DNA of 60,000 nt, taken from positions 33,807,955 to 33,867,954 of the forward strand of contig NC_087070.1 of assembly GCF_963678635.1 (NCBI RefSeq), in the 5' to 3' direction. Made by a program: the position numbers and the translations under genes. The DNA is from Symsagittifera roscoffensis (taxonomy: Eukaryota; Xenacoelomorpha; Acoela; Convolutidae). This document shows, in pieces, positions 1-11,049 of the stretch. The notes below the pieces were generated by a model, which worked only from the letters and a program-made list of their open reading frames with translations, did not search any database and had not been told where the DNA came from. How positions within the stretch are numbered: position 1 is the first letter of the stretch; the number at the start of each line of letters is the position of its first letter.

Positions 1-831
1 CGGCGGTTTCCTCCCTGCTCATCGTCTCGCTTGTTCTATGCTTCTTCCCGTCAGAAAATTATTTTATTTGGTTCTGAATATAAAAATTAAGAAACTCGGT
101 GGTTAGAAGGAACAATGAATTAATCACCCTCTTCAAGAGATTACTCAAGCCTCTCATATCACCACAAGTGATCAGTAACCTTAGTTGATTAAAAACAGTC
201 ATGCAGGCTAGAATATTTAATATACTCTCCACTGAAGCCTCTCTAAATAAATATTAAGTGTCTCTTAAGCCACTAACTAAAATCAAAACGCAAATTTATA
301 AATGCAACAAATTCTATGATCTTCAAAAATCAACTAAAAGTTTTCTTTTCAGTTTCAATTGCAAATTTAGTTGTTTTGTTTCTCATTTGAGTTTTTGAAA
401 CACAAAACAATTCTCAGTTTCTTTATTATCGTCTCTTTCAATAATCTTTTTGCTCGCTACTTTAGTCCCTTCTTCGTTTTCGTTTTAGTCGTTTAGAAGT
501 TCTAAAGCTTCTAATTTTTTCTAATTTTTCTTCCTTTGGCGTCTGGTTTTTCGGCTGTTTGTCATTGTTCCATCTCCTCCTCCTCCTGCGACACTGATTC
601 TGCGCTCTCAGTTTCAAAAATCATCTCTTTCAACAAATCGGTGGCTATTTTGACGCTGTTGGAAGCAGTCTTCAACACTTCTGCTGTTCTACTCTTTGTT
701 TGGATTAAGGTAGAGTATCAACATTAGTTTCCCTGTTTCGGCAGAAGCTGTTGTGGAGGCACAACGTCACGTTTCTCTCCAAGTCTTCCTTCAACATCTC
801 TTCTCTTTCTCTTCGGTCATATTCACTTGTC

Positions 832-1332
832 CTAGAAGTCCTTTTCACTGCTGTGGTTATTGCATTCCGATGAGTTACAAAAGCCCACTGGAAAGCTCCT
901 ACTCCAACGTCCAGCTGATACGCACTGTACACTCTGCTGTGCCTGTAGCAGGCAATGGCAGGGGAATTCATCATGTGTCAACATGATGCTCCTCCAATTA
1001 CGCCTTCCCGACGCTTCCAATAATGGTTCCACTTCCATCATCACTCGGTGGATTTCATCATTCTCGTCTACCGCATTGAAATCTGTGGCTGTTGATCCTT
1101 TCTGCTTCTGTTTTTCAAAATCACTGAAGTTCCCACAGGCGTATCCTATGTACTTCTTTCCCTGCATCGGTTCTAACTCTTCTTTCGTTCTCTCTGGAAC
1201 TGCTGAGAAGGTCTTGGACAATAACTCGTACAATTTTTCTGACATACTCGCTAGTTTTACGCATTTCGGCACTGAGAAGGCTTGATCCACGATCGTCCTC
1301 GTACTCTTCACATCCACCGCTACGAAATGCAC
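832..1332 (-). pseudogene. Retroelement third-region tail (unknown function)
   Basis: An open stretch of 166 codons on the same strand as the retroelement, downstream of its duplicated segment. It is hydrophilic and rich in Glu, Lys and Ser, with no signal peptide, membrane segment or catalytic motif I can name. Its strand and position suggest it is the end of the third coding region. The last 40 or so codons may be frame-shifted, because the composition changes to Cys/Ser-rich. I infer it belongs to the element only from continuity; it could also be flanking sequence. Confidence 0.4.
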
Positions 1333-1456
1333 TGGGTATCTGCTTTTTCACATTGGAGCCAGTGTTGATCCCACTAGATAAAGCGCTCTCGACGGTCTAC
1401 GATAGGTTGCACTCCGGATTTCATTTCCGCCTCGATTGCTTCCCTTACTTTCCAAT

Positions 1457-1522
1457 ACGAGACACTTGAAAAGGAAGAAGACGTGCGACGTCGCACGTCT
1501 TCTTCCTTTTCAAGTGTCTCGT
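1457..1522. repeat. 66-bp perfect palindrome
   Basis: The 33-base arm that begins ACGAGACACTTG is followed with no spacer by its exact reverse complement. It sits inside the retroelement's third coding region and interrupts it. Perfect spacer-less palindromes of this length are unstable in cells and can also arise from fold-back joins in library or assembly steps, so both origins remain open. Confidence 0.95.
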
Positions 1523-1542
1523 CCTCTCCTGTTCCACAGCGA

Positions 1543-2537
1543 TTATTGGATAAGAGTATGTCGCTGAACTTTTATCTTGGTCCAGGAGTCAATGGATCGC
1601 TTCACGTCGAACTTCCTTACATTCTCTTTCGTTTGTTCAGGGTAACGGGTCAGATTCATTAATCTTCCCAAGTTCCCGTGCGTGATCGCAATTAGCGTCA
1701 GAACTCCAGCTAACCGCAAGTTCTGCACTCCCTCAGTGAGCAGTACAACTGGTCCTCTTACAAAATTCTCCGCTCCAAACGTCACGAATATGGCTAGTAT
1801 TTCCACGACTGACAACTCTGTGATTGCTTGGAGGAACTCTCTGATCAAGTATCGAGAGAGCGAGGGGTAGGATTTGCCAGTTGGACGCGGTCCATCCTGC
1901 TCTCAACCCTTTCAGCATACTGTCAGTCCGGTCAAAGTCTTCTTCTCCCTTCACATTCTGCGTGCAGAAAGCTTCAAGGGTCACTTGGCACACTCTGTTC
2001 ACAAATTCGGCTGACTTTTCCTCTGCCTTCTCGGCCAGGTTCACTTCTTTCGCCAGGTAGGCATGAATCTTCGTGATCATCGCTGAGGCTCGCTCGAAAG
2101 CGTCCGTGCCCACTGCGGCTATCCGAGGAGTCAAGTGCAGCCACTTGCTGGCCTCTGGTTTCGATCGCAAGACCATTGCTTCCAAGTGAGCCTTTGTCTC
2201 TTTGGGGTTCTTTTTTCTCTCTCCTTCCTCTTTTATCTCCATTCCTCGGAACCACAAGTCGTTGAAAATCGCAACTATCATCGTTATTTCCTGGTTTCAG
2301 TTTTAGCTGTCGGCTGAAGTTGGACAGTTCCAACCCCAATACCTCATCTAACACCAGCATGTGTAATGAATGGTCCTTGAATCCTCGCATCGCATTCGAG
2401 ATGTCCGACGACATTGCCGGCAATTCTGCCCTAAGTGGTCTCAGGTTCTCCATATTTTCCTTCTGAGAGCAACGCCACCATCGCATACACGAACTAGAAT
2501 TCATCCGGGAGATTTGCAAATCCCGGAGATAGTGCAA
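1543..2537 (-). pseudogene. Retroelement third-region segment, copy A downstream part
   Basis: Overlapping frames on the - strand (1848-1543, 2281-1733, 2537-1974) form one decayed protein stretch that has shifted frame at least twice. The part at about 2040-2370 matches the same protein found again at 4060-4360: both share an Lys/Glu-rich stretch followed by WLHLTPRIAA and GTDAFER. Beyond that, the sequence has a partly hydrophobic helical section at 1848-1600. No known catalytic domain is visible. This is the part of the third region that lies past the duplication and is present once. Confidence 0.5.
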
Positions 2538-2549
2538 ACACAGCTTTCG

Positions 2550-3629
2550 GTGTTTTTTTTCTGGAATGCCCCTCCTTTCAGCGTATCCATTATTTCACCC
2601 ATCGATTTGAGGATATCCTTTATTGCTGGTCATACTCCGTCCTCCGCCGTTGTAGGCTCTCTGAGTCTGCTCAGGAAACCCCTACTGTGTGAATGGTCGT
2701 TTATACCGGCAAACACGATCGTGATCGGGTTCATTTCTGTTTGTCGTTGTTCCCCAATCGCCATTGATACACTCTGCATCAGGTCCAGGTCGATTGCTGC
2801 CAGCATTAAAACGTCAGGCCAAAACAGAGACTTAGAGGAAAGACAGTCTCGCCCTTCCGAATCTTCATTCCACAATATCTCTCAACATCGCCTTATTGAG
2901 ACACCTGTTAGGGTAAGCCCTTTCTTTCACCTGAGATGGGGTGCTCGTACTTGTTTGAACATTTTCGCATGTTGTCCTATCGGTACCCTCGTTGTCAAGA
3001 GTCTTCCTGGTCTTTCTTCTCAATTTCCTTTGCTATGATTCATTTGCACGTCCTGCAAAGGTCTCACATTCAATGGACCCATTGTCTGGTTCGAGGGAAG
3101 TCCTTCTAAATCGGCAAAACTTAAGGCGGTCGTGGAGCTGAAGTTAGTTCAAGTTGCTATCAACCAGTCCACACCTGCGATTGAGTACAGTCCGTTGACG
3201 GATAGCCTCGATCCATTCAACATCCTTATGGCATCTGCTGCAAACCTTTTTGTCTGAAGCTTCATTTTCATCAGGTCCTGTTTGTAGACATGCCAGGGAG
3301 AAGGTATGGACCTTTTCTGTCTGATTGTCGTTCTTCTCGGCTTGTTCGTAGTTTCCGATCTCGTTTACGATCTCGAGGTGCCTAATATCTCCGTTGTCAA
3401 GTCCTAATCTTCGTCGTGGGTGGTTAGTCCTTCTTACTGGCGCTTCCCCCAGTCGGTCCAGTACGTCCGTTCTTTGCCCTGGCTCGCCGGAGCTTTGCGG
3501 CCTGTAGGTCACGGCGGGGACTGATACCAGACGTGATTCTAGGTTAGGGGGTACAAAGGTTGAGAGTGCCGGCTCATTGGTGGTTTCCTCCTGCTTCAGT
3601 ACTCTCGTGTCAAAGAGCTTGACCTCCAA
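2550..3629 (-). pseudogene. Retroelement third region, copy A middle: Arg-rich linker and GIND block
   Basis: Frames 3629-3144 and 2875-2630 carry an acidic start, an Arg/Pro-rich linker (GEPGQRTDVLDRLGEAPVRR), a stretch with four Cys (KVCSRCHK and neighbours) that is probably a frame-shift product, then the ITIVFAGINDH block. The G-x-N-D pattern resembles block III of SGNH/GDSL hydrolases, but no Ser nucleophile block is visible, so a function is not assigned. Stops and frame-shifts separate the pieces. Confidence 0.5.
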
Positions 3630-3644
3630 TTCATCCAGTGGCTC

Positions 3645-4020
3645 TTAGAAGACTCGATTCATCCATGCTTGTCCTTCTAGACTGTCAAAGTTGACTCTAT
3701 TGATGGCTCTGAGTTCATGTTCGATATCCATGAGGATCATCCGTCCAGCGTTACGACTCACCAGATTTCTCACTATGTTGTTCCACCTGATAACTCCTTC
3801 GTTATGCCTCCTTCCCGCCAATGTCAGCGTTCTCGTGCTCATCGGTACGGTGCAGACGGTCAGTACCGCGCACTTGAACTTCTGTCAGAGAGTAGTAAAT
3901 TGGCACAACATCATCGATTCCCACTGTGCCTCTTCCTCATCTGAACCTCTGGACACATTCTTTGTCCCTGCTAGGATCATTATGTTAGAGATTCTTCCTG
4001 GGTTCAAGAGCTCCACCATT
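3645..4020 (-). pseudogene. SGNH-hydrolase-like module, copy A (broken)
   Basis: On the - strand this gives the core MILAGTKNVSRG then, after a frame change, MSTRTLTLAGRRHNE and FDSLEGQAWMNRVF. The G-T-x-N resembles block III of SGNH hydrolases, and the region near FDSLEGQAW corresponds to the C-terminal block where the catalytic Asp-x-x-His normally lies. In this copy the bases encoding that G-I-H segment are missing (it reads RVNFDS where copy B has GIHFDS), so the predicted catalytic His is lost. Inactive. Confidence 0.5.
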
Positions 4021-4054
4021 CGATACAGCTGCGCAAGTTTACCTCTTTCACCAG

Positions 4055-5614
4055 CTAGGCAATCATCACTGGGCCTCGCTCGAAAGCGTCCGTGCCCAAT
4101 GCGGCTATTCGAGGGGTCAAGTGCAGCCACTTGTTAGCCTCTGGTTTCTTTCTCAGGACCATCGCTTCCAAGTGAGATCTCGTCTCCTTAGATTTCCTCC
4201 TTCTTCCTCCTTCCTCCTTTATTTCCAATCCTCGGAACCATAAGTTGTTAGACATCGCTACAATTACTCGATGGTCATCGTCAATTCCTGGTTTTAGTTT
4301 AAGTTGTCGGCTCAAGTTGGACAGTTCCAACCCCAGTAATTCGTCTAACACTAACATGTGCTAAGAATGTTCCTTAAATCCTCGCATCGCATTCGAGATG
4401 TCAGACCACAATGCAGGTAATTCCGCGCTAAGTGGTCTTAGGTTCTCCATCTCTATTCCGCGATTTGGGGCAGATATGATCACATCATACTTCCCTTCCG
4501 AGAGCATCGCGTATACAAACTTCAGTCCATCCGGGAGATGTGCATATCCCGGCGACAGTGCAAACAAGGCTCTCGGTGTTATCTTGGGGAAGGTACCTTC
4601 TTTCAGCGTGTCCACTACTTCACCCATTGATTCGAGGATATCCTTCATCGCTGGCCATACCGCGTCTTCTGCCGTTGTCGGCTCTCTGAGTCTGCTCAGG
4701 AAACCCCTTCTGTGTAGATGGTCATTTCTGCCGCCAAATACTATCGTGATCAGGTTCAATTTCGTCAGTCGTTTTTCCCCGATTGCCATTGACACCGACT
4801 ACATTAGGTCCAGGTCGACCGCTGCCAACATTATAACGTCAGGCCAAAACAGAGACTTGGAGGTATGTACGAAGTCTGAGTTCGCAACTATCATAATCTT
4901 TGCTTTTCTCAATTCTGCTTTATCATACGCTGCAAAGATGGTCTTTCCTAATCGCCTTCATCCCACCATATCTCTGAACATCGCCTTCTTGAGTGACTGA
5001 CTTGATTCGGGTACACTCTATCTTTTACGTGACCTTGGTGCCCTCGTTGTCAAGAATCTTCCGGGCCTTTCTTTTCGATTGCTTCACCATGATTCAATTT
5101 CAAATCTTGCAAAGGTCTTGCACTTACTGGACCCATTGTATTGTTTGAGGGCAGTCCCTCTAAATCAGCGAATCTCAAGGCGGTTATGGAGCTGAAATTT
5201 ATGCCAGCTGCTATCAACCAGTCCACGCCTGTGATTAAATACAGTCCGTTGATGGATAGTCTCGCTCCATTTAACATCCTTATGGCATCTGCTGCAAACC
5301 TTACCGTCTGAAGGTTCAACTTCATCAGGTCCTTTTTATAGGACCTGATGAACATGCCGGGGAGAAGTTATGGGCCTCGACCACATCAAAGAGCGTCTAA
5401 CTGGTCGCTGCTCCTCTCGGCTGGTACTCGTAGTCTCTGACCTAGTCTCTGACCTCGTTTCCGGTCTCGAGGTACTTGTTGTCTCCGTAGTCGAATTGAC
5501 AGGTCCTAATCTTCGCCTTGGATCAATGGTTCTTCTTACCGGCGCTTTTCCCAGTCGGTCCTGTACATCCGTCCTTTGCCCTGGCTCGCTAGAGCTTTGC
5601 AGCCTGTAGGTCAC
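4055..5614 (-). pseudogene. Retroelement third region, copy B middle and end
   Basis: Frames 5614-5336, 5355-5050, 4795-4361 and 4357-4055 read in order: Arg-rich linker (GQRTDVQDRLGKAPVRR), a region with repeated SETRSETTSTS, an RFAADAIRMLNGARLS block, ITIVFGGRNDH followed by RRGFLSRLREPTTAED, a Pro/Leu-rich stretch (ALSPGYAHLPDGLKFVYAM), and the GTDAFER block. The GRND is a second G-x-N-D motif within the same region. I do not recognise a characterised family. The small overlap between frames at 5336-5355 marks a frame-shift. Confidence 0.5.
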
Positions 5615-5640
5615 GGCTGGGGCCGTTCCCAGACTTCTTT

Positions 5641-6160
5641 CTAGGTTAGGGGCACATATGTTGAGATTGCCGGCTCGTTCGTCGTTTCTTCTTTCTCTAG
5701 CACTCCCGTGTCAAAGAGCTCGACTTCCATTTCATCCAGTCGCTCCTGGAAGACTCGGTCCATCCAGGCTTGTCCTTCAATACTATCAAAGTGAATCCCC
5801 TCGAAGGTTAGTATGGCCTGATCCATAGCTCTTAGCTCGTTTTCATGGTCCATAAGGATCATCAGTCCCACATTCCGATTCGCCAGATTTTTCAGTATGC
5901 TGTTCCACTTGATGACTTTTTCATTATGCCTCCTTCCTATCGATGTTAACGTTTTCGTGCTCATGGGTACTGTGCATACGGTCAGTACCGCGCACTTGAA
6001 TTTCTGCCAGAGAGTAGTGAATATGCACACCATCATCAATTCCCATTGTGCCTCTTCCTCATATGAGCCTCTAGATACGTTGTTCGTCCCTATCAGGATC
6101 ATTATGTTAGGGATCCTCCTTGGGTTCATTAGCTCCACCATTTGAAATAGCTGGGCTATC
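5641..6160 (-). pseudogene. SGNH-hydrolase-like module, copy B
   Basis: The 166-codon frame at 6141-5641 has IMILIGTNNVSRG near residues 12-24, a hydrophobic strand VLTVCTVPMS, GRRHNEKVIKWNSIL in the middle, and GIHFDSIEGQAWMDRVF near residues 113-130. GTNN matches the G-x-N block III and GIHFD the His-containing block V of the SGNH esterase/lipase fold. The residue three before the His is Glu where this fold usually has Asp. The Ser block (GDS-like) should be upstream, where a stop interrupts the frame near 6172, and is not visible. Esterase-like domains are known in ORF1 of some LINEs; here the module lies downstream of integrase in a gypsy-like element. Confidence 0.5.
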
Positions 6161-6290
6161 GTTGCACCTCAGAAGGCCATCACCGTGGTGATCCAAGAGG
6201 TTCTCAGGTTTGGAGAACTCACACCAAACTGTCACCCAGTATCAAATGAGATGTCCCAAGCGGCGGTTGTTGCATGTTTATCGGCGGACT

Positions 6291-6827
6291 CTAAGTCGAT
6301 CGATTAAAGCAGGCTCGCGGATCAGCTTCCGGAACTCCTGTGAAAATATTTTTCACCTGGTTGTTCTTCTGCACATCAAATACTCGGGACACTTTTTTCA
6401 TCGAGATCTCTCTTATTTTTCTGTGCGGGACTTCAAAGGTCGTTGCTGGTAACGTGGAATTGTCAGCTCTCGTTCTCTTCATCGTTTCTTGGGAGAGCTC
6501 CACTCTGCCCGTGTCATCGATTGTTCCATAGGGTGCAGTCACCCCGGAACCTGGCGCACTCCTGTTAGCGACAAGTCGTCCAGCTGTTTCTATCAACTTC
6601 CGCACTGTCTGTTCCACGACTGGGTCACCTAGGGTGTCACTTGGGTCCGGAATCGTCACTCTACCGGCATTAGTCGGGGGTTGAACCTCCGTCGTTTGAC
6701 TTAGTTCGCGAGGCGTTAGGAGTTCCATTGGGGACTGCCCACGAGGAACATTCCTTGCAGGTATCGCTCTTTCTACTGCGGTCGTCAACGCCAGCCGTTC
6801 CGATCGCTCTTTATATTCTCGCCTCAA
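6291..6827 (-). pseudogene. Retroelement third region, low-complexity Ser/Thr/Pro-rich part
   Basis: A 178-codon frame starting MRREYKERSERL, rich in Arg, Thr, Pro and Ser, with no catalytic motif. It lies between the segment after integrase and the SGNH-like module, on the same strand. Likely a flexible linker of the third region. The preceding 6830-7010 stretch has matching Lys/Glu-rich coding character in other frames, consistent with more frame-shifts. Confidence 0.4.
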
Positions 6828-7013
6828 GCGTTATATTTCTTCACTCTGTTTCTTGTTACAATCTTCAAACAGTGCTTTCCACATATCTTTATCTTCCTCT
6901 ACACTGAGCATAGTCTTAGTCACTTGATCTAGTTCTTTTCTTGTCTTCTCCATTTCTTGCATCGTCCCGTTCAGATCCTGCAACGTTTCATTCGCCTGAA
7001 CTTCTTAGTCTAC

Positions 7014-8214
7014 TCACGCCCTCTTTGGTGGCAAAGCTGCTCTCGGTTGTGAACTACATGAGGCGGCCTCGCTGTTCATCTCTTGATGCTTTCTTCTCTG
7101 TGCAGGCCTAGATTTGGTCGGCAGAGGCATCTTAATTGATTGATAGCTCCTGAGACTTCCCAATCCAGGCTCGTTCGCCAAGTCACTTCCTGAGAGAGCC
7201 CCGCTTCTCCACCTCATTACCCTCATGTTTGGGCGGTCTAGTACTCCTTGTTCTCCATATGCGGTCATCAATAAGATTTCCGTGAACCAGTTCCCACGGT
7301 TATCTTGACCTAAGATGTTTATTAAGGCGACCAGCAGCATGACTACCTCTGGGTCCTCCAGAGCGAAACGTTGATCCGTCAGCCGACAAAAGATCGCGTC
7401 TATCAATGGTCCTACATACACCTCCGCTGGGTCCATCAGTTCATTCAAATCGAAGTTGTCCATTTCGTTAGATTCGGTTTGATTATCAGTTTGCTCAATT
7501 GAAGTCTGATGAATAATTAAATCAGAATAATAAAGTAATACTGGAAGCGAGAGTTCCTTTGCCTCCCTTTCCACAAGGAAATCTCTCAGTCTCGTCAAGG
7601 ACAAGACCAAATTTTCCGGGTCCACATGCCGCTTCTCCGTCGCCTTCGTGACCAAGAGCATAAATACCTCGGCGAAGCCGCCAGAGGCAAGGCTGAAACG
7701 CCTGCTATTCCTGTTCTTTGCCTACAAAGGAAGCCTATGTTCTTATATTCTCTCTTAAAATCTGCTGCTAACGCTCTCCTAAAACTCATGTCCGCTGTGA
7801 TCGCTATCGCAGATGTTCTATTTGTAAGTTTAAAATCGCCATCTGTCAATTTTATGCTAATTGAGTACTCATTTGGCAAGTTAAAATATGACCCAACTAC
7901 TCTCCCTATGTCCGGTTTCTGAGGATCCATGCCTACTTCTGCTTCTAGGTCGCCTGTCTCCCATGCTACTCTTAATTTTTTATTGATAATTTTTCAGTGT
8001 GGGCAAGTTCTACCCCCACTCCCCGTACAAAAATATCCATCGACGTCCCCGTCGAACGCATAACGGAGATTAAATTGAGATTGGATGCGGGAATGATGAA
8101 TTGACTTTCGTGGGCTGACCAGGAAGGATTATCCCTGTCGTTTCTTACGTATTTCATGCTCTCACGGTCTACGTCCTGAATCGTGACACTGGTCTCTTTG
8201 GGGTCCGATGTCAT
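7014..8214 (-). pseudogene. Retroelement third region, N-terminal part
   Basis: Frames 8214-7972, 7930-7595 and 7661-7014 follow each other on the - strand directly after the integrase C-terminus. The first carries MTSDPKETSVTIQDVD and IFVRGVGVELAHTEKLS; the second a beta-rich stretch (SYFNLPNEYSISIKLTDG); the third an acidic segment and a predicted helical hydrophobic stretch (VVMLLVALINILGQDN). No recognised fold. The order and strand suggest one protein continuous with or just after Pol. An env-like role is possible from position only; I see no signal peptide or fusion-type membrane anchor. Confidence 0.45.
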
Positions 8215-8298
8215 TTCGTTCAGCCCTTCTAAGATGCGCAGGTTCGTTAATTTTTGTTCGTATGATTGATGTTGCTCGTCATCGAACTCTACTTTGGG

Positions 8299-8880
8299 TC
8301 AAGACCGGTCATCGATCCATTCCTCGTCTTGGTCATCGACTATGTCGATGTCCTGTGACACGGTTATTTCTTCTAATCCCACCAATTCTTCCACTATTTT
8401 CTCCAGATCTATTCTGTCCACTACGAAATCATCTCCGTAAGAGTTGTATTTCGTCAAGAGTCTTGTCCTGTCACTCTGTTGTGTCTGTATCGCAAACGGT
8501 AGGTCTGGTTTCAAATTCTTGGGGATTTCCATTTGTTCGGGGTCTCGCCAGTCCTCTACTGCATAGTGTAAGGTTTCTTCATTCGCTTCAATCACCTCAT
8601 TGGGATCCAGGTCCAGTGGTGGACTTGATCCTTCCTCTATGACCTCATTCCCATCATTATTTCCCCTTCTGCCCTTCTCATTGACCTCACAGGCCGGGTC
8701 CATCATCAGATAATCCCCGTATTCCATGTCTGCAGGTATACACCAGTCTTTCGTAGATGGGTTGTGTGGATTAATACTTTCGAAGTGAACGGCTCGGCCG
8801 GTACTCAGTATGTAAAATCGTCCTACTTGGTGCTTTTCCGTAATCATGAAGGGTCTCCTTCACTTCTTTAGGAGCTTTTT
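8299..8880 (-). pseudogene. Integrase C-terminal domain and acidic tail
   Basis: The - strand frame starts MITEKHQVGRFYILSTGRAVHF. This resembles the GPF-x-I...Y-x-L module that closes many Ty3/gypsy integrases, where it helps chromatin targeting and DNA binding. A long Asp/Glu-rich tail follows (DDQDEEWIDDRS at the end). It lies just downstream of the integrase core and is separated from it by a stop or frame-shift between 8850 and 8930. Confidence 0.6.
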
Positions 8881-8927
8881 CGTTCCTTCCGGTGGTATAA
8901 CGTTTTGAAATACCCATACGTGTTCTC

Positions 8928-9754
8928 CTACTGAGTAAGTTTTTGCACCAGTTGCTTTTCTAATGAACTTTTCCTCTGCCTTGCCTGTGCCTGCTGAGTG
9001 CTCCGTCTGCACAAGTAGTTCAGTTCTTGTTGACGTCTAATCACATCCCTTACGTCGACTTGTGGTGATGTTTTCTTTCCCTCATACTCTGGGTAAAAGA
9101 AAGTCAAGGGCAAAGACTTCTCATGTACGGTCAACATTGAGTGTGAACTAACTCCCCGATGGTGGAGTGTTGCGTGCTGTTGTAAGCTCCCATCACCTGT
9201 GGAAGGTAGCTGTCCCAATCGGTCATGTACCTGGCACATTATACCCTCAGCATCGACACCAGCGTCCAATTTTGCCTCTCCACTAAGCCAATCGTCTGGG
9301 GATGGTATGTCCTGAAATGAGCTTGGGCCACCTGAGAGCATCTCATTAGCTCTTTAGTAAGTTCTCCTACGAAAGCTGTTCCATTGTCCGACTGAAACGT
9401 CATCGGACAACCATGTATCGCTATCCACGTATTGATTAGATGATCGCTCGTCTCTTCTGCTGAGGCAGTTCTGCAGGGCACGGCCTCTGCATATTTCGTG
9501 AAGTGGTTTATCATAACCAAAACCTGATTGCGGCCACTGCCTGTCATACATAATTTCTGGTGGTCAATCTGCACCACCTCGTTTAATTCAGACGACTCGA
9601 TCGACTGCAAAGGAAATCGCAACTTCCTTGGATCCTTGACCTGTGAGCATGAGAGACATGATGTTACCCATTTCTCGCATGCCTTTTTCATTCCAGGCCA
9701 CTCAAAGTGTTCCAGAATCCTCTGGTATACTTTGTCGATTCCTTGATGACCCAT
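8928..9754 (-). pseudogene. Retrotransposon integrase (zinc and DDE core regions)
   Basis: Starts MGHQGIDKVYQRI, then WPGMKKACEKWVTSCLSC, which supplies the CxxC half of the HHCC zinc module. The catalytic core shows the first Asp in VVQIDHQKL, the second in FQSDNGTAFVGEL and the Glu in GLVERQN, all at the usual order and spacing of the retroviral-type DDE integrase fold. The frame then shifts to one at 9341-8928, which carries PLTFFYPEYEGK. The three acidic residues look intact, but the frame-shifts and stops elsewhere make the product inactive. Confidence 0.85.
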
Positions 9755-9778
9755 CTGATCATGTGACCTGAATAAAAG

Positions 9779-10970
9779 TTATGTTTGATAGAGTTGCGGC
9801 AACACTATCGCCTTATATTTGTACAGGACTTTGTCTTCTTCTCTTCTCTTGCAAGCCACGATCCCTTCCTTGTTCAGATATAACCTTCCCTCTTTATGCA
9901 TAAAGTACTGTCTCAGATTACGGTAACTGTCTGCCTCCAGTTCGCCTTTGTCTGCTGCTCCATTTTTGATCCACCTTTTCAAGTTGCTCGTCATGCGGTG
10001 ATTTCTTTGCGCTCTTAGTAGGTCCGAGATTCTGTATCTTGCCATCAAGTATGTCTTCATGACCCTCAATTGACTATTCATTTCCTCGGGCTGATGCGTG
10101 TCATCTTCCATCTTCACCCACCAAATTTTCGCCAATGGCTCTGTCTCTTGTGTGAACGGTTGAAGATCAATCCTGACTACTTCTTTCTGTGGCAACAAAC
10201 TCATCGATCGTTTCGATACCGCTATTGGTTCTAGTTCATCCGCTGCGTTGTCAAAGACTACTTGGCTGGGTACCACGTAGCAATCACTGTCAAGGTCTTG
10301 ATATACTTCTCTGTCCAGGTCTCTAGCTCGAGTCTCCACTAGTAACGTGTGGATCGCTAGCTCTGGCAATTCCGATCGCGTGCTCGAGTTCCTGTCTGAG
10401 CAGGTGTCAATTCCTGAATTCGTCGAGTTGTCATCAATGGGAGTGTCTGCCACGGAGCACGTTTCTTCTTCGGGATCAGTTTTATGCGCTCTGCTCATCC
10501 ATATGAACTCCCCGAACAGAATTTTATCCTCCAGGCTTTGTTCCTCACCATGAAATTTTTCCTCTGCACCTGACTCACTGGCCAAACTTTCCTGTCCCGG
10601 GTCTTGTTGATCAACTTGCCTGTTCTCTTCAACGTCCTTCTCCCCGGACAAATTTTCATGCCCCAGGTTTTGTTCAACTTCTTCACTTTTCTGATCCTGA
10701 TCCTCAAAGTTAACGGTTTCCCTTTTTGTAGTCAATCCACCCACAAATCCACCCAACATCCGCAACACCTGCACCCTTTTATCCAGCAATGAGAGGCTGT
10801 TTATGTTCATACGTGAGAGTTCCTGTTGGACCAGGTTCGAACATAGCAACAGATCCAAAGGCACCGGGCGGGTCCTTCTTTGATAAGCTCTTTATTTCTG
10901 CTGCCTTTTCCACCGGTAACTCGAGGTGCCCCGGATCTGGATGTCCAGATTTGTCCAACCATTTTGTCAA
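9779..10970 (-). pseudogene. Pol linker between RNase H and integrase (acidic)
   Basis: A 361-codon frame (10864-9779) preceded by a 63-codon frame (10970-10779). It is strongly acidic with repeated Glu/Asp/Gln-rich runs, then a helical section (LRAQRNHRMTSNLKRW) and a segment leading to the integrase (YLNKEGIVACKRREEDKVLYKY). A linker this long between RNase H and integrase is larger than in typical gypsy elements, where about 50-150 residues is usual. It has no catalytic motif of its own. Confidence 0.55.
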
Positions 10971-11049
10971 GGGAAGCGCCTCATAAGTTTCTTTGTTCGG
11001 AAACGAGAACCCTTCCTTGATTTCCGCCTGACTGATTGGCTTGCTTCTG

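Larger units (their letters stand above)
2035..4033 (-). repeat. Tandem duplication inside the retroelement, copy A (about 2.0 kb)
   Basis: Protein-level matches run in parallel between this segment and 4034-6160: the GTNN/GTKN motif block, an Arg-rich GEPGQRTDV block, an RFAADAIRMLNG block, a GIND/GRND block and the GTDAFER block all recur in the same order at about 2.0-2.1 kb spacing. The copies differ at many bases, so this is not a recent duplication. The junction lies near 4030-4036, where the end of one copy (LVKEVNL) runs directly into the start of the next (AQLYRMVEL). Confidence 0.8.
4034..6160 (-). repeat. Tandem duplication inside the retroelement, copy B (about 2.1 kb)
   Basis: This is the upstream copy in element orientation and the better preserved one. 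It starts in the SGNH-like module near 6160 and ends in the GTDAFER block near 4060, where a few codons (about KIHA-Y) have been lost compared with copy A. Divergence between copies suggests unequal recombination between two different family members rather than simple slippage. Confidence 0.8.

Noticed and set aside
2370-3038. 222-codon + strand frame in the left region
   Set aside because: Shadow of the - strand third region of the retroelement; no domain.
4398-5000. 200-codon + strand frame
   Set aside because: Antisense of copy B frames which recur in copy A; the - strand reading is the conserved one.
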